From positions 48,949,458-49,013,457 of the forward strand of contig NC_084922.1 of assembly GCF_958298935.1 (NCBI RefSeq): 64,000 nucleotides of DNA, given 5' to 3'. Made by a program: the position numbers and the translations under genes. Position 1 is the stretch's first letter; every line of letters begins with the position of its first letter. This document shows, in pieces, positions 33,348 to 47,100 of the stretch. This stretch comes from Phragmites australis. Taxonomy: Eukaryota; Streptophyta; Magnoliopsida; Poales; Poaceae. The notes under the pieces are model-generated. The model was not told where the DNA came from. It ran no database searches and saw only the letters and a program-made list of their open reading frames with translations.

Positions 33348-36341
33348 AATAGTCTCAGCTGTGAGCTGTTTACTGGCATATCAGAGTTTGTGATGTATGA
33401 AAGCGACCAAGGTTTTTGAAATCCTACTCGCCTTTTTATCATTACTGTCCCTTTTTGCCCCACTCCAACCGGACGGTTCACTGTGAGAGTTGGCGCCGTT
33501 TGTACTGAAGGAGAAAGGGGCGTGGCCTGACGCCCTCATCAGTTCACAGACCGTGTCAACATATTTGAACACATTGTATGGGGTCAAGAGGTTCCTTGTG
33601 TCTGACGTAAGGCTTGGGGTATCACACATTCACGCGACAGATCTCGCACAAGCGTCCCATGGTCCCCTCCTCTGTGAACGACACTTGATTTCTCTGTGTT
33701 GACCTGACCCAGGAGTCAGCAGTCAAAAATCAAATCACCAAGCTGGAGTAACAGGGCTCCTAGACTTGCAAGACTTAGAATGTGCAGCAGCAGCAGAGGT
33801 GTAGTAGACAGAGACACCAATGTACCTGCATGAATCCCAATTCAAACATGATGGCTGGCAGTCACGACCATGGTGCAGTGCACCCTCACCAGAACCCCTG
33901 TAGCATTGCTTGCAATGCATACCGCAAACACACACACAAGAAGGTGTTGAGCCGACTAATGTGACACTACACATGCATGTAGATATATAGCAGATGTGTC
34001 CTGCACCAATCAAATCCAGCGATCGAGTAGTAAATTTCCCTTGTGATCATGGCAACATCATCCGGCATAGTTCCTTGCTTTCTGTCCTGCCTACCTGGCC
34101 CGCAATACTGGCCAGGCACTGGTGTTGCTGACTGTGGATCTAACCACAGATGCCAATGGAAATTGCAATCCATGTGAGGTGTCATCATTTCATGAGATGT
34201 GAAGCTATCAGGGCAGGGCTGCATATATACATCATGATTTTCCCTGATTAATATCTTATGTATTTTGCACTTGTAAGTAAGCTGGTGGCCTGCCCAACAT
34301 GGGGCTGCTGCATGCTTTGGCTGAGATAGCAAGGAAGCCGATTAATTGGACATCAGCAGCTACATGTTCTTGACTTGAGATTTCCTTTGTATTATTGGGG
34401 CCCCTTCCTAGGACTACACAACACTTACTAGGTTATTAGTGGTACAAAGACTGAACCAACCCTCGCCACTTTTGGACTAATGCATGTCCTCTGCCTCCTC
34501 ACATGCACCATACATGCATAGAGAGCCGGCTTCCAGGTTTTTATTTTTAGTACCAGTAGGTAGCTGCGCGCCAAAAAGAAAGAAGAAAAACAAACAGACT
34601 TCCAAATCACTAATTAGTTTTCTAATGGTTTGGTTAATGATTTGTTGATCCCTGAAAGACAAGTCAGATAATTATATGCTTTGTCTGGGAAGGCTTGGGT
34701 TTCAGCTTAAAGCCAGCTGAAGTTTAGGCAATGTCAAATCAGGTCGATTCTTAAGTCACAGCTTAGGTTCATTCCAACTGAAAAGTTGAAAAGTTGTGCT
34801 AGCTTAGAGAACACACTCCACCTGTTTCCATGGCAACACACTCGAGGTCCATGGCAAAACCTGTTTCCATGATCGGTGGCAGTTAAAGGCGTTGCAGCAG
34901 CCTTTTGGTTTGGGCACTCACTCACACCTACTCCTGCCAATAACTGGTACCCCGAGCTGCCAGTTGATGTGGTTTGGTAGGGGCAGCCAAGCAGTGGCGA
35001 CTGACTGGTGTGGTTGTAGATTAGTGGAGTACTCAACTACTCACCCTCACCTATCCCAGAGTACAGTGATAGGCTCGAGCACCTTTGGTAAATGATGGAA
35101 GGTTACTTACTTGCACATGAATTATCTAGGTGGGTATTGCATGCCGATTGTGAGATTTACTCGAGGGAAGAGTCGGTTTTTAGTCTCGCGATCTCCTTTG
35201 ATTCGCAAAACGACTAAACAAGGCAATGAATTGCATATCTTGTGACTCGCATTCGATGGCCGTGATCTACTACAGAGTAAATCAAGCATACTGACGAGAG
35301 ACCAGGGCTAAAATGGTACTGTAAGCTGGAGAACCAAATGATACTACTATGTGCTTCGGCTCTCTTCTGAATAAAATGAACACAAGCATTGCAGCAATAG
35401 TAACTGAGCTTATATTTTGAAATTTTGCCGCTTCATACATAAATGTGAGGCCCTTCATCAATTTCCTCTGGTACTGCCTTGTACATGGACCCAGACATAA
35501 AATAAAAACGATGTGAGCAGCAGCAGTCAGGTACTCAACCTGCTCTGTGTTGCCACAAACAAAAGCAGCACGACCCAACCATGGATCCTTGATTAAAGGC
35601 CAAGATCTGCTGTAACTCAACCTGCACACATGTCACGCTGCTTTCATCAAGCAATCATCCTCCTGCAGGATTGAGTTGCTTAAGCTAAGCCCCCACCTCA
35701 CTCACTCGCTAATCAATGCAGCAGCACAACTGCAGACCGTGAGGTCTCATTTGGATTTGCTCCGGGTTTCAACTTTCGAAGTGAGTGAGCGAGTGGTCCT
35801 GTAGTGCTGCTGATCTAAGCTCCAAACAGAGTAAACGTCCACTAATACCTTTTTGGAGTCCTGTGACTTTGACAACACGCTTACTCAATGGTAGGGGTTA
35901 ATCACCTTTCAGGAACTGGATCCATCTGCAGCAATGTTCATTGGAGGACAGACTACAAGGTACAAACGATCACGGTGGAAAAATGTGTAAGGGGTCGTAT
36001 TCCAATCTGGTGGTTGATCTATGATACTTGTTCGGGAGATCTCCTGCGAATATGAAATAAGATTATTTAAACCTCTACTTGTAGTCTAAAATGTGAAAGA
36101 CATGATGACTCGTCAGCTCTAAGAATTTAGAAGCTAGTAATAAATAACCAGCAATAATTTTTGAAGCCGGAGCTATGTGACATGGTCTACCATTTATTGC
36201 GCATTTGTAATACATTCACGTATATTTGCAGGGGAATACGCAGCAGGCGTGCAACCAGAAACGTGTGTACAAGCCAAAACCGGCACATCCCAGGATAGAG
36301 CAACAAGTATGTGTTCAATTATGTATGTTACACACTTACAC
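33348..36341. other. Intergenic, no supported gene
   Basis: Short open frames on both strands are all under 125 codons and unrecognisable. Around 35655-35825 an imperfect inverted pair (CTCACTCACTCGCT against AGTGAGTGAGCGAG) with GCAGCAGCAC/GTGCTGCTG nearby could form a hairpin, but I see no element ends. Confidence 0.45.
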
Positions 36342-36520
36342 TTAAGACTCTGTTTGTTTTCTGCTTCTGGTTCTACTTCTATTAATATAGAATTCAGAAC
36401 AAATAGATTTCTGTAGCTAAATATTTGTTGTAGAAGCCAATAACCTATTTTCAAAAATAACTTTTCAGATAAATCAAAAGCATATTTTTTTAGAAAAACT
36501 CAAACAAACAGACACTTAAT
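36342..36520. mobile_element. Small hAT-like MITE
   Basis: TTAAGACTCTGTTTGTTT on the left pairs with ATTAAGTGTCTGTTTGTTTG read from the right on the reverse strand. About 179 bp, AT-rich, non-coding. Confidence 0.55.
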
Positions 36521-37249
36521 ATTGGCCAGTACATTTTAGTCATGCCTTTGTCAGCAACCATGCCGCCTCCATGAGGCAGTGGTCCTCGATCTTAAGAGCA
36601 CAAGATGTGGCCACTGGTGAGAGTGGCTGCCGATGACTTGTGAAAGCAGCTTAGGCTTGATCCACATGCTTGCACGTGCGACGACCAGAGGACCAATTCA
36701 AGTAGAAACACAAACACCACCACCACCACCACCACAGCTGATGATGGCGGTAAGTAGCCATCACACAACTCCACTTGTAAGAGGAGATGACAGGATGCCC
36801 TAGCTAGGCTATCTAGTGAGCTTGAAATCTGGATAAATATATATATATTTTTCTTTGCCTTATCTCTTTGCAGCATCCAAGAATAACTTTCTGTGACGCT
36901 ATACTAGCTTTTCTATTTTTTTTCTTATTCTTCTTCTGGCCTTTTTTTATACCTATTGTGGCGTATTGGAATCGAATCCAAAACGACTTTTTTTACAATA
37001 ATAATAAAAAAGATATTTGATCCTTTCATCTCTTTCCCAAGCTTCTTCCTTTTTACCCGTTTTCCTTTTTGACAAGCTTTTTCTTGTTTGTTTCAAACAA
37101 AGTGGGGTGAGAAAGAGAGATGAGCTGATGTAGCTCGGATCGGACGGTGAGCATGTGTGTTGATAGCTTTCTTGGCCTCTTTTCAGGCTTGGATTCCTTG
37201 TACTGCTCCCACTACTATCTGTCTCTTTTACCCTTACCTCCTTTAATAT
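36521..37249. other. Intergenic
   Basis: It includes a (CAC)n run at about 36715-36734 and a T-rich tract. Short frames only. Confidence 0.4.
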
Positions 37250-37410
37250 CAAAGGCAATTGCCACCATATTATTAGTAAAATTATACTTTACTAAAATAC
37301 CGCTTAGTGTGTTAATAACATGTGGGACTAGACCTTATTTGTCATTGACATAGCTCAATTGCATTTTGCAAACCAGGGTTTTACTAGTGGTATTTTGGCA
37401 ATTTGCCCTT
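37250..37410. mobile_element. MITE of about 160 bp
   Basis: The left end AAAGGCAATTGCCACCATAT with TAGTAAAAT is matched by the right end, whose reverse complement is AAGGGCAAATTGCCAAAATA with CTAGTAAAA. AATAT flanks both sides and may be the target duplication. Confidence 0.6.
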
Positions 37411-38989
37411 AATATTACCTCTATATACTTGTTTTCATTATTCTTCCTTTCTTTTTCTTGCAATACTATTTCTCTTTGCAAATTTATCTAGCAATACTAG
37501 TATATAATCAAATAAGAATTACCTAGGAAACCTAATATTGCATCAAGTGAGATCGAGTGGATGTTCCTTGTCATTCCACTTGCCAAGTTGCTGTACATAG
37601 TCCTTGATGACTGCTCGGTGTTCTGCTGTTCTTTTCTCTGTGTGCCCCTTTTGACCTGGTTTAGGAAGAATTCAGTAGTGCAGAGCGCAACTTCACCGCG
37701 ACGCAAATTAAAGGCGATTATTAAGGTCAATTACGCTTGCTAAAAGGCAAAGCCAAGCCAGGTTAATCGATCCGGACACACTTTACCTTGCTGGAACAGT
37801 GAAAAGGGCAGGCTGTAATCAAAGTTTTTTTTTCGAAAAAGATCATCAAAGTGACCAAAGCGTATCACGCCTCTTGTGCTGCTTCGCGCTCTTGGACTTT
37901 GCCGGGCAGAAAAAAGAAAAGGAAAGAAAAAGGAAACCCACACACATGTGTGCTTGCACGTCTTCTCTTTCGTTTTCTTCCTCTACCGCTTTCTTGTGAA
38001 TCTGTTTGTGATGCATGTCTCGGAGCGCACGAGTAGACCAGTAATCGATCGAGAAAGAAGATGGCGCCTTTCGCGCCATTACTCGTGCATAAACTTGTTC
38101 TTTTCGTGTGCTCTTTGTAGGAACAGTTCAACTTGATTGTAAAAGGGCAATACGTCCAACTTAAAAGTATGAGTTCCTCACTGATTGGATAGCTAGGTTT
38201 TAGGGTGCAGAAAGACTCTTTCAATCCTACGTTTTTTTTTAACCGATCAATGGCTCCAAATGAGAATCGAGCTCAATGGCCCAGCCATTTTCGTCGGATG
38301 GTGACAAACTTTCAGTGCTAATCCAGTGCGTTAAGCTTGTGTGATGATTTGGCCGCGCGTGTGATGGTCCTGGAAAGAGAAAAATGGATCATGGAGTGTC
38401 TGTCACATGTGTATGCAAAGTTACTAACATATTCCTGATGTGACTAGATTAGATCTGCGAAATCTAGAAAACCTTGGCTTTGTCTGAATGTTAGTACTAG
38501 CAAATCGTAGTTAATGATGTTGCCAAACACGCCTCCGACCAGTGAGCTCAATGTTTTTGGCCATTACACAATACTTTAAATCTTCTGTCAAGGTTGACAT
38601 ATAGTCATGCTCACGCCAAAGGGAACTCCAAGATCGCTCTCAAAAATGAAGTGTAGCAGCACTACGAACAAGCTCTCTCTGTCATCCATGTCCATTCTTA
38701 AACAAGCTGTCTTCTGAATCACCGCATACCCATTACTTCAGCACACGCGTGTATCAGAACAAATGAAAAGCCTCTCACTTCGAGAGGCGTTTGATTCAAT
38801 CAGCGGATTGCTCGAGGAACTCTTAGAATTTGAAACCAAACATGAACTATATCCTTGCGATCAATTTGAATCCAAACCCCTGTCCAAATGTGCTACGAGG
38901 TGCACTAAAAATACCATGTCTTGTCACTCTAGATCGGGATCCACATCATATATAAATCACCGTCGGTTGTTCAACGAACAAATGGGACA
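37411..38989. other. Intergenic, no supported gene
   Basis: Overlapping short open frames at 37740-38224 lie on both strands. They share an A/G-rich strand (AAAAAGAAAAGGAAAG), so they reflect composition rather than coding. Confidence 0.4.
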
Positions 38990-39387
38990 TGATGGACGGA
39001 TTTGATCTCTGACTTCACACGGTGAAGTTAGAGGAGGGCAATAGTAAAATATGTCACGTGCTATAGTAGAAATCAGTACATTCTATTAGATATAAGGAAT
39101 ATAATCATCGAATCTCTTGTAATCATGTGTAATTGTTTGGTAATAAATATGACTGGTCAGAGTAAGGCATGATATAGATTAAATTTGATAGTTTAGATTT
39201 GGTTGATCTGTTGTATAGCTATCTTATAAATCAAGTCATTTCCTGTCGGTCATACTATATATGTACAAGCCACGTGAGGGGATTTTCCACATAAAGGATA
39301 ACACGAAACATTGCCGCTGAGCAATTTTCACGCTTTCGCACCTCTGATTTTTTCATGGTAATCAGAGTAACAAAGAACTAGATTGCT

Positions 39388-42300
39388 ATGTTGACTAGTT
39401 CGTCTTCCTCCTCCAACTTACTGTCTGGCGTCCATGTCTTGGAAAAGCTCATGAGACAGAACTTCGCGATGTGGGAAGAGCAAGTACTCACCGCAATCCG
39501 GGGTGTGCGGCTTGAGGGCTACATCACCGGCAAAAGCATCGCCCCCGTTGCTAAGATCACATCGAAGGTTGCAGATAAGGAGGAGTGGTACGCCACGGAC
39601 CAATAGGTCATTGGGTTCCTCTTCGCGTCCCTATTCCGGGATGTGTTGTTGCAGGTGGTTGTTGCAAGGACGGCGGCTCAGGCTTGGAGGATGATACAAG
39701 ATATGTATGCTTCTAAAATCCACGCACGCGCAATCAACGTGCGCCTCGCACTGACGACGACGTAGAAGGAAACCATGAGCATCTCCGAGTACTTCGGCAA
39801 GATGAGGTCGCTTGAGATGAGATGGCGGCGGCAGGAAAGCCGCTAGATGATGAAGAGATGGTCGCCTATATCCTTAATGGGCTAGATGCTGAATTCAATC
39901 CTTTAGTTGCTGCAATTGTAACTAGAGTTGAACACATATCAATTGGGGAACTGTACTCTCAACTTTTGAGTTTTGAAACTAGGATTGACCTACAATAGGG
40001 TGGTTCCTCCTCGTCTGTCAACGCCGCTACACGTCGTAGACATGGTGGATCAGGACGTGGCAGCTTCAATCGTGGGCGTGGTGGTCGTGGTCGTGGCGGT
40101 GGTCGTGGCCGCGACAACCAACAGCAACAGCAACGTAGCAGCTACAATTGCGGCACTAACAATGGCAACGTTGACAACCGCCCTACTTGCCAAGTGTGAA
40201 AAAGGGGCACATTGCTTTAGATTGCTGGCATAGGTATGACGAGAACTATGTGCCTAAAGAAAGAAACGTCGCTGCTGCAACAAACTCCTACTATATGGAC
40301 ACAAACTGGTACACAACACAGGCTCCACTGATCACATCACTAGAGAATTGGAGAAGCTAGCGGTCCGGAACAAGTACAACAGTAATGATCAGATTCACAC
40401 CGCAAGCGGTGTGGGTATAAATATTAGTTATATTGGTCAATCTATTTATACTTCCAATCACAATCTTGATCTTAAAAATATCCTTCAAGTTCCACAAGCT
40501 TAAAAAAATCTTGTTTCTGTTCACCGCATTGCTAAAGATAATAATGTCTTTCTCGAGTTCCATCCTAATTTCTTTTTGATTAAAGATCAGGACATGAGGA
40601 GCACTCTTCTTAGAGGAACATGTCAGAAGAGATTGTACCCTTTTCCATTTGTACCATATACAAAATAATTTTTTGGAATCAATAAACCATCCTTTGATAG
40701 ATGGCACAGGCGTCTAGGCTATCATCTTGCACCTATTGTCCAAGGGGTGATTAGTAGTCATAGTCTCTCATCTCTAAATCAGTCCAATAATGATGCTATT
40801 TGTGATGCTTACCAACAAGCAAAAAGTCATCAATTGTCATACCCCCAAATCCACAAGTGTGTCTAGTCATCCTCTTAAACTCATTATCTCTGATGTGTGG
40901 GGCCCAGCACTAGATTCTGTTGGAAAATATAAGTATTATGTCAGTTTTATTGATGACTTTAGCAAATTCACTTGGATATATCTTTTGAAATTTAAATACA
41001 AAGTGTTTCAGAAGTTTCATGATTTTCAACATCTTGTTGAGCATTTGTTTGATCGAAAAATTATTGCTATACAAACAGATTAGGGAGGTGAATATGAAAA
41101 GCTTCATCCTTTTTTCACTAAAATTGGCATAACACATCTTGTTTTCTGCCCATATGCGCACGAGCACAATGGCGCAGCTGAGCACAAGCATAGACACATT
41201 GTTTAAATAGGGGTGTCGCTTTTAGCACATGCTCATATGCCTCTTAAATTTTAGGATGAAGCGTTCTTGGCTGCCACTTTCTTGATTAATCGCACTCCTA
41301 ACAAAGTTATAAATTTTTCTATTCCCTTAGAACGCTTGTTTCATACAAAACCCGATTACTCATCCTTGAGAGATTTTGGGTGTGCATGCTGGCCTAATCT
41401 TCGTCTATACAATAATCGCAAATTACAGTTTTGATCCAAACGATATGTTTTTCTTGGACACATCAATCTTCATAAAGGCTTCAAGTGTCTGAATGTGTCT
41501 ACAGGATGTGTCTATATTTCAAAAGACATTGTCTTTGATGATAATGTTTTTCTCTTCTCTAATTTGCATCCTAATGCCTCCTCCCGATTGCGCTATAAAA
41601 TTCTTCTACTTCCTCCAACCTTGGATAATTCTCGGACTGGGAATGAATTGTTAGATGACTAATTGGCTAATATTCCTGGTACTAATGTTTTAATGGAGAA
41701 TGTACAGGAAGCATAGGAAATTGCAGCGGAAAATAACTTGGGCTCTGGATCCTAGGCTGATTCGCCTAACGAGCAATAGGGTAGGTTAGCGTCGGGATCT
41801 ATCCTAGGCTTAGGAGGATCCGACGGAGAGCACACAGAGCGCGTACCGCATCAAGACGTGTGGCCAGGCGGGTCGCATGCAACCTCGACATCACCCGCGC
41901 GTCCGAATGTCTCGCGCTCACCTCTGGCTTGTGACATGCGGCAGAACAGGGCTGGTGGTTCTTCTCCGACGGTCGAACATGCCTCGGATCAGATGCTGAG
42001 TCCAGCTCTATCGGGGGGATCAATCCCGAAAATGATTCCCCTGGTGGATCCGATGCAGTTGAAGCACCTATAGCACCCAAGAATGCACCAACAACTCCAA
42101 TACGTCCAAGAACTCGACTACAACATGGCATAGTAAAATCGAAGGTATTCATTGATGGCAAAATTCGTTATGGTAATTTTGTGTCTACTGGTGAACCTCA
42201 GGATATTAGTGAAGCCTTACATGATAAGAACTGGAAACATGCTATAGATTTAGAGTATGATGCCTTAATAAAAAATAAAATATGGCACCTAATTCCACCA

Positions 42301-43719
42301 CAGAAGGGCATGAATGTCATACATTGCAAATGGGTCTATAAGATCAAACGTAAAGCTGATAGGAGCTTAGATAGATATAAAGCACGCCTAGTTGCTAAAG
42401 GCTTTAAACAAAGATATGGTATAGATTATGAAGATGCTTTTAGTCATGTTGTTAAAGCAATTATAATCAGAATTATTTTGTCTGTTGCTATCTCTAAAGG
42501 GTGGAACTTACGTCAATTAGATGTTCAAAATGCTTTCTTGCATGGTATTTTAGAGAAAGAAGTTTATATGAGGCAGCCTCCGAGGTATGAGGATCAAATC
42601 ATGCCAAATTATGTGTACAAGTTAGATAAAGCTCTATATGGGTTAAAACAAGCACTTGGTGCATGGTATTCCTGATTGAGTGTAAAATTGCATAACCTTG
42701 GTTTCAAATCGCCAAACGTAGACACTTCATTATTTTATTTCAGCAACAGTGATGTAACTACGTTTGTATGGGGATGATATAATTGTTGTGAGTTCAACTC
42801 AAGCTGTGACAGTAAGACTGTTGCGTAAGCTAGAACAAGAATTTGCACTGAAGGACTTGGGAGAACTACACTATTTGTTTGTTATAGAAGTCAACAAGGT
42901 ACGTGATGGTATTATATTGACACAAGAGAAATATGCATCTGATTTACTGAAGAGAGTTGGTATATCAGAATGTAAGTCGGTTAATACTCCCTTGTCAGTT
43001 AGCGAGAAGTTGTCAGCTTTTGAATGAGTGTCGTTAGGTCCTAATGATGCCACATAATACAAAAGTATAGTTGGTGTATTATAATATTTGACTCTTACTA
43101 GATCTCATATCTCTTTTCTTGTGAATAAGGTGTGTTAGTTTCTTCATGTTCTTACTAAAACACACTGGACTGCTGTGAAAAAAAAAGTTTAAGATATTTG
43201 AAACAGTCTACTAAAATTAGACTAAACATTGGTAGATCCAATTCTCTACTTGTCAATGGATTTTCTTATGCAGATTGGGCATGATTTCTGGATGACAGAA
43301 GGTCTACGGGAGGTTTTGCTACATTCTTGGGTTTTAATCTTGTCCCATGAAGTGCATGCAAATAACTTATAATATCAAGGTCCAGTAGAAAAGCGGAGTA
43401 TAATGCAACTGCTAATACTACTGCTAGAATCATGTGGATACAAACTTTATTGCAAAAAATTCAGATACAAAATTCGAATGCAGCTAAACTTTGGTGGGAC
43501 AATATTGGTGCTAAATATCGTTATGCTAATCCAGTGTTTTATGCCAGGACAAAACATATTAAGATGGAATATGACTTTGTAAGAGAACGTGTATCAAGAA
43601 AATTATTGGAGATTGATTTTGTTCCTTTAGGTAATCAAGTCGCAGATGGGTTTACCAAGACGCTAGCTGTTAAACAGCCGGTGAACTTCAAGCACAATTT
43701 TAACCTAGCACGGTTATGA
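39388..43719 (+). pseudogene. gag-pol remnant of copia element 3
   Basis: Recognisable pieces in order: gag (RQNFAMWEEQVLTAIRGVRL, ILNGLDAEFNPLVAAIV), a Gly/Arg-rich tract, a zinc-knuckle remnant (CQVC...GHIALDC, split by a shift), integrase (LIISDVWGPALDSVGKYKYY, VSFIDDFSKFTWIYLLKFKY), RT ([54 protein letters not shown]), a YGDD in place of YVDD, and RNase H (WWDNIGAKYRYANPVFYART, TKHIKMEYDFV). In-frame stops and frameshifts occur throughout, including within gag (39604), before the integrase and after RT. The protein differs from elements 1 and 2 and belongs to another copia lineage. Confidence 0.85.
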
Positions 43720-43896
43720 TTGAGTGGGCTATTAAAGATAAGGAATGTAATTACCGAATCTCTTGTAATTATGTGTAATTATTTGATGATAGATATGATC
43801 GGTTAGGATAAAACATAATATAGATTAAATTTGATAGTTTAGATTTAGTTGATCCGTTATATAACTATCTTATAAATCAAGTTATACCTTATCGAT

Positions 43897-43897
43897 C

Positions 43898-43936
<39 letters not shown>

Positions 43937-43937
43937 A
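43897..43937. repeat. (TA)n(CA)n microsatellite in right LTR
   Basis: A run of TA dinucleotides followed by ACACACACACAC, absent from the left LTR, so it expanded after insertion. Confidence 0.9.
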
Positions 43938-44190
43938 ACCACATGAGAGACTTTTTCACACAAAAGATAATATGAAACATCAGCAATTTTCACACTTTCG
44001 CGCATCTGATCTTTCACCTCTGCCTTCAAACATGGTACAAATTTATTATTCATCAAAATACTATTCATATTTACTATTTATAATATTACTGTATGATTGA
44101 ATCTTCTGCGCCCGTTTCGGATCCAGCGACACACTACATTAGCACTGACTTCAATCTGTGTGAAGTCAGGGATCCAAATGCCATGACAGA

Positions 44191-47100
44191 CAGGTCAAAT
44201 CATCCATCTATCCCTGCCAAATCGCCAAATCATCCATCCATCCAAGAACAGCAAATAAACTCCACAATAATGCGACATGTCGGACAGGGCAAGGCATGGC
44301 GATAGCATCCGCTGATCTGCATCTCCATGCTAGTACGGTGCTGCTGCTGCTAGTGCTACGACCAGCAAGCAGTAGTTGCACTAGTATTGTACAGTTGCCG
44401 ACATCGCATGCACGCATTGGATTCCCAAACTGTAGTGCAGTGTGCAAGGTCGATCAGCTTAGATCAGTCGGAGAAGGTACCTCCAAGGCTGCAAATGCGC
44501 AGCGCAGCGCAGGCATCTCAACAGGGAGAAAAGAGAATATCAAAAGGAGAGAAAGAAAAAAGAAAGGGTAAGGAGCAGTGGCATTTTTCAGCTTTATTCC
44601 ATTCCGGAGCGTGTACTACTGCTTGTTCTTGGCCCTTTTTTCAGCTTTGTCAACGTTGCAACTTGCAGTTGCAGGAATGATGGAGCTACGGATTCATTGT
44701 ATACTCACTGTTTGAAAAAAGAAATAAATAATAAGTTGCAGAGAGTTGAGTTTTTATGATTCTTTTCTGTCACTTTAATTCAGTTCCACAGTTGAGGTTA
44801 AGCTTAAACTTGCCTTGATGGCACTACACTACCAACAACTGTTCCAAGTTGCAAGTGGCAACGACCCTACATGAAAGCCCTTGGTCAAATGACTCACCAT
44901 GTTGTGCAGAATCATTTGCCCACTGTCTGTCTGGTAGCTGCTCCTCCCTGCTTTCCAAATGCTGCTCCCATATGGCACATGATGGGAACATGACTCCGGT
45001 ATAGCAAAACCATTGACATGGAGATCTGGACTGATACTACGCCATGATCTCATTGGCATTGCTTACAAGGAATCGAAACTATTAGAAATTAATACATGTG
45101 TTAGTCTTCAAAACTATATTACTACATATGTCGATCTCATTCTTCTTTGCGGTGACATATGCTCTCGTTTTTACAGTGAGCAAGGAGGAATTGGTATCTG
45201 TCATGGACCTTGTTGTGTGTGTGTGTGTGTTATATAGATCTCTGACATGGACCAGTTGCAGCACGCACCGTGTGCAGTGTGCACAACCAACACTTCATTT
45301 AAGAAGATCCCCTCGTAGAAACCTTGTCCATGTAAATTATATAGAAAAACTTAGGTAAAGTCTTCGAAAGAAAGAATAAAAATCTTACGGTCGGGCTTCT
45401 CATACGATAGCAGCAAAGAGCAAAGCTACTACTGCATGGCAACAGGCACACACACACACACACTTCTCAAGAGATGCTGTCCCTTGATAGCCATTGACCA
45501 TCGGAGCAAAATTATGGAGTATGCATCAGGTAGTGCTAGTTAATCTGTCCTTTGAGGGCTCTTGACTCGAAGCAAAGCACCAATCATGCTTAACTTAAAA
45601 ATCATAGCGTCAATTAAGCTAGGGGTATCGATCAGCGTTGCTTGACCGATTGGAAGTTGTTATAGCTTCCCGTTCATGGGCACAAGTTTCTTTTAAGGAA
45701 TGCAAATTGCATGGGAATAAAAAAAAAGATTCAAGTTACTTGTTGCTCCTCCCCGAGAACATCTTTGAATTCTATCCGATCCGATACGCTTCATTTCGTA
45801 AGTCTAATACATGCACACGCGTTCATAAACACCTACGTGGAAGGACATGGTATGAATTATAAATAAGAGAGACAATGTTGCGATTACGAAGTGGAGGAAG
45901 TAGATACAGATCGGGACCATGAACCGTCTTGGCACATATAAACGACCAACCTAGCTCGTGAAAGCATGATTCGCACACTTCCTCAAAGCTTAAAATTAGC
46001 ACAACTAGCGTGCTATGTAGGCCCCGCGAAAACAACCAAAAGGTCAATCCATATTCGATTCCTCGCCATGTAATTAACCACCATATTCCAATTCGCGCGC
46101 ACGATCCTGAACTCCTCGTCTCTTCATTCGACAACACAGTTCAAGGGCCGGGAAAGTCAAACGTGCAGACATCAGGCGGCGATCTTGTAAAATTCACACT
46201 AATCCAGCATACGTTTGAATATTGGGACGGGGAATACGTCATGTACAACACCGTGGCAACGAGGTGTTTTGTACCCATCGACTCGTAAAGTGAGTCGCCG
46301 CCCTTTGATCTCCTAATTGTAACCGAGTCGTACAAATGTACGTGTCGTAAGGGTAGTTTAAACATAACATTCGACTCGTGAGTCGCCGCCTTTTAACCTC
46401 CTCCGGATTGTAACCGAGCGCGAAAAGTGGCAGTACCAACAGCACATCGTATGCAATATCTGACGAGTAGTATCAGGATATCTCGATCATATTACTGTGT
46501 TATTGGATCTTCGTCGTCACTCACGCTCGAGAGGGACCCTATCGGAGTGTAGATGACCGACGACTTGTCCTTGATAGTTAGAATCAAGAACATGTAGCAA
46601 TATAGATTGAAAAAAAGAACGTGACTATAATAACTAGGCAAAAAACGAAAGGTAAAGTAGATTGATTTGATCGATTGGTTGATATCCTCAATCGGACATG
46701 ACTCTCTCATATTTATAAGGCAGTAGGTCTTAGCCGTAAGAAATCACGACTCCTAATTCAAACCGAACAAGATTTACAGATATAATTCGACTATGCCTAC
46801 CTGATCTTCAAACTTTCTATAACAAACATATATTTCCTATTTTAACACGTAAAACTCTCATATATCTACCCGAATACACTTTAATGTATTTCGACCTTCT
46901 TTACATTCGATTAACTAACTGCAAGAACAAACCATGATCACTGGTCACCTGGTCATTGGTCATAACCACTGATCGTGTTCACTGGTCTAAAATCATTGTT
47001 CACTGACGGGAGGTACTGTTTATCTGGTCAGAATACTATTCACCGGTCACTAAGAAACTTTCAGAACCGAAATTCTTCACAGCATACCAATTTCGGTCGT

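Larger units (their letters stand above)
39084..44016 (+). mobile_element. Ty1/copia retrotransposon 3, old and decayed
   Basis: The left LTR is about 39084-39355 and the right LTR about 43730-44016. They share long stretches such as TAGATTAAATTTGATAGTTT and ACTATCTTATAAATCAAGT but differ at many positions and by a TA/CA microsatellite in the right copy. TGGTAATCAGAG after the left LTR is a primer binding site close to the initiator tRNA-Met type. No matching target duplication is found. LTR divergence and many stops mark an old insertion. Confidence 0.85.
38990..44190. mobile_element. Older inverted-repeat element split by copia element 3
   Basis: Left of the copia, GATTTGATCTCTGACTTCACAC with GGTGAAGTTAG (about 38998-39030) matches, on the reverse strand, the sequence right of it at about 44145-44185, CATTTGGATCCCTGACTTCACAC and TTGAAGTCAG. 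The two arms face each other across the copia, as if it inserted into a short inverted-repeat element. Outer limits are approximate. Confidence 0.4.
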
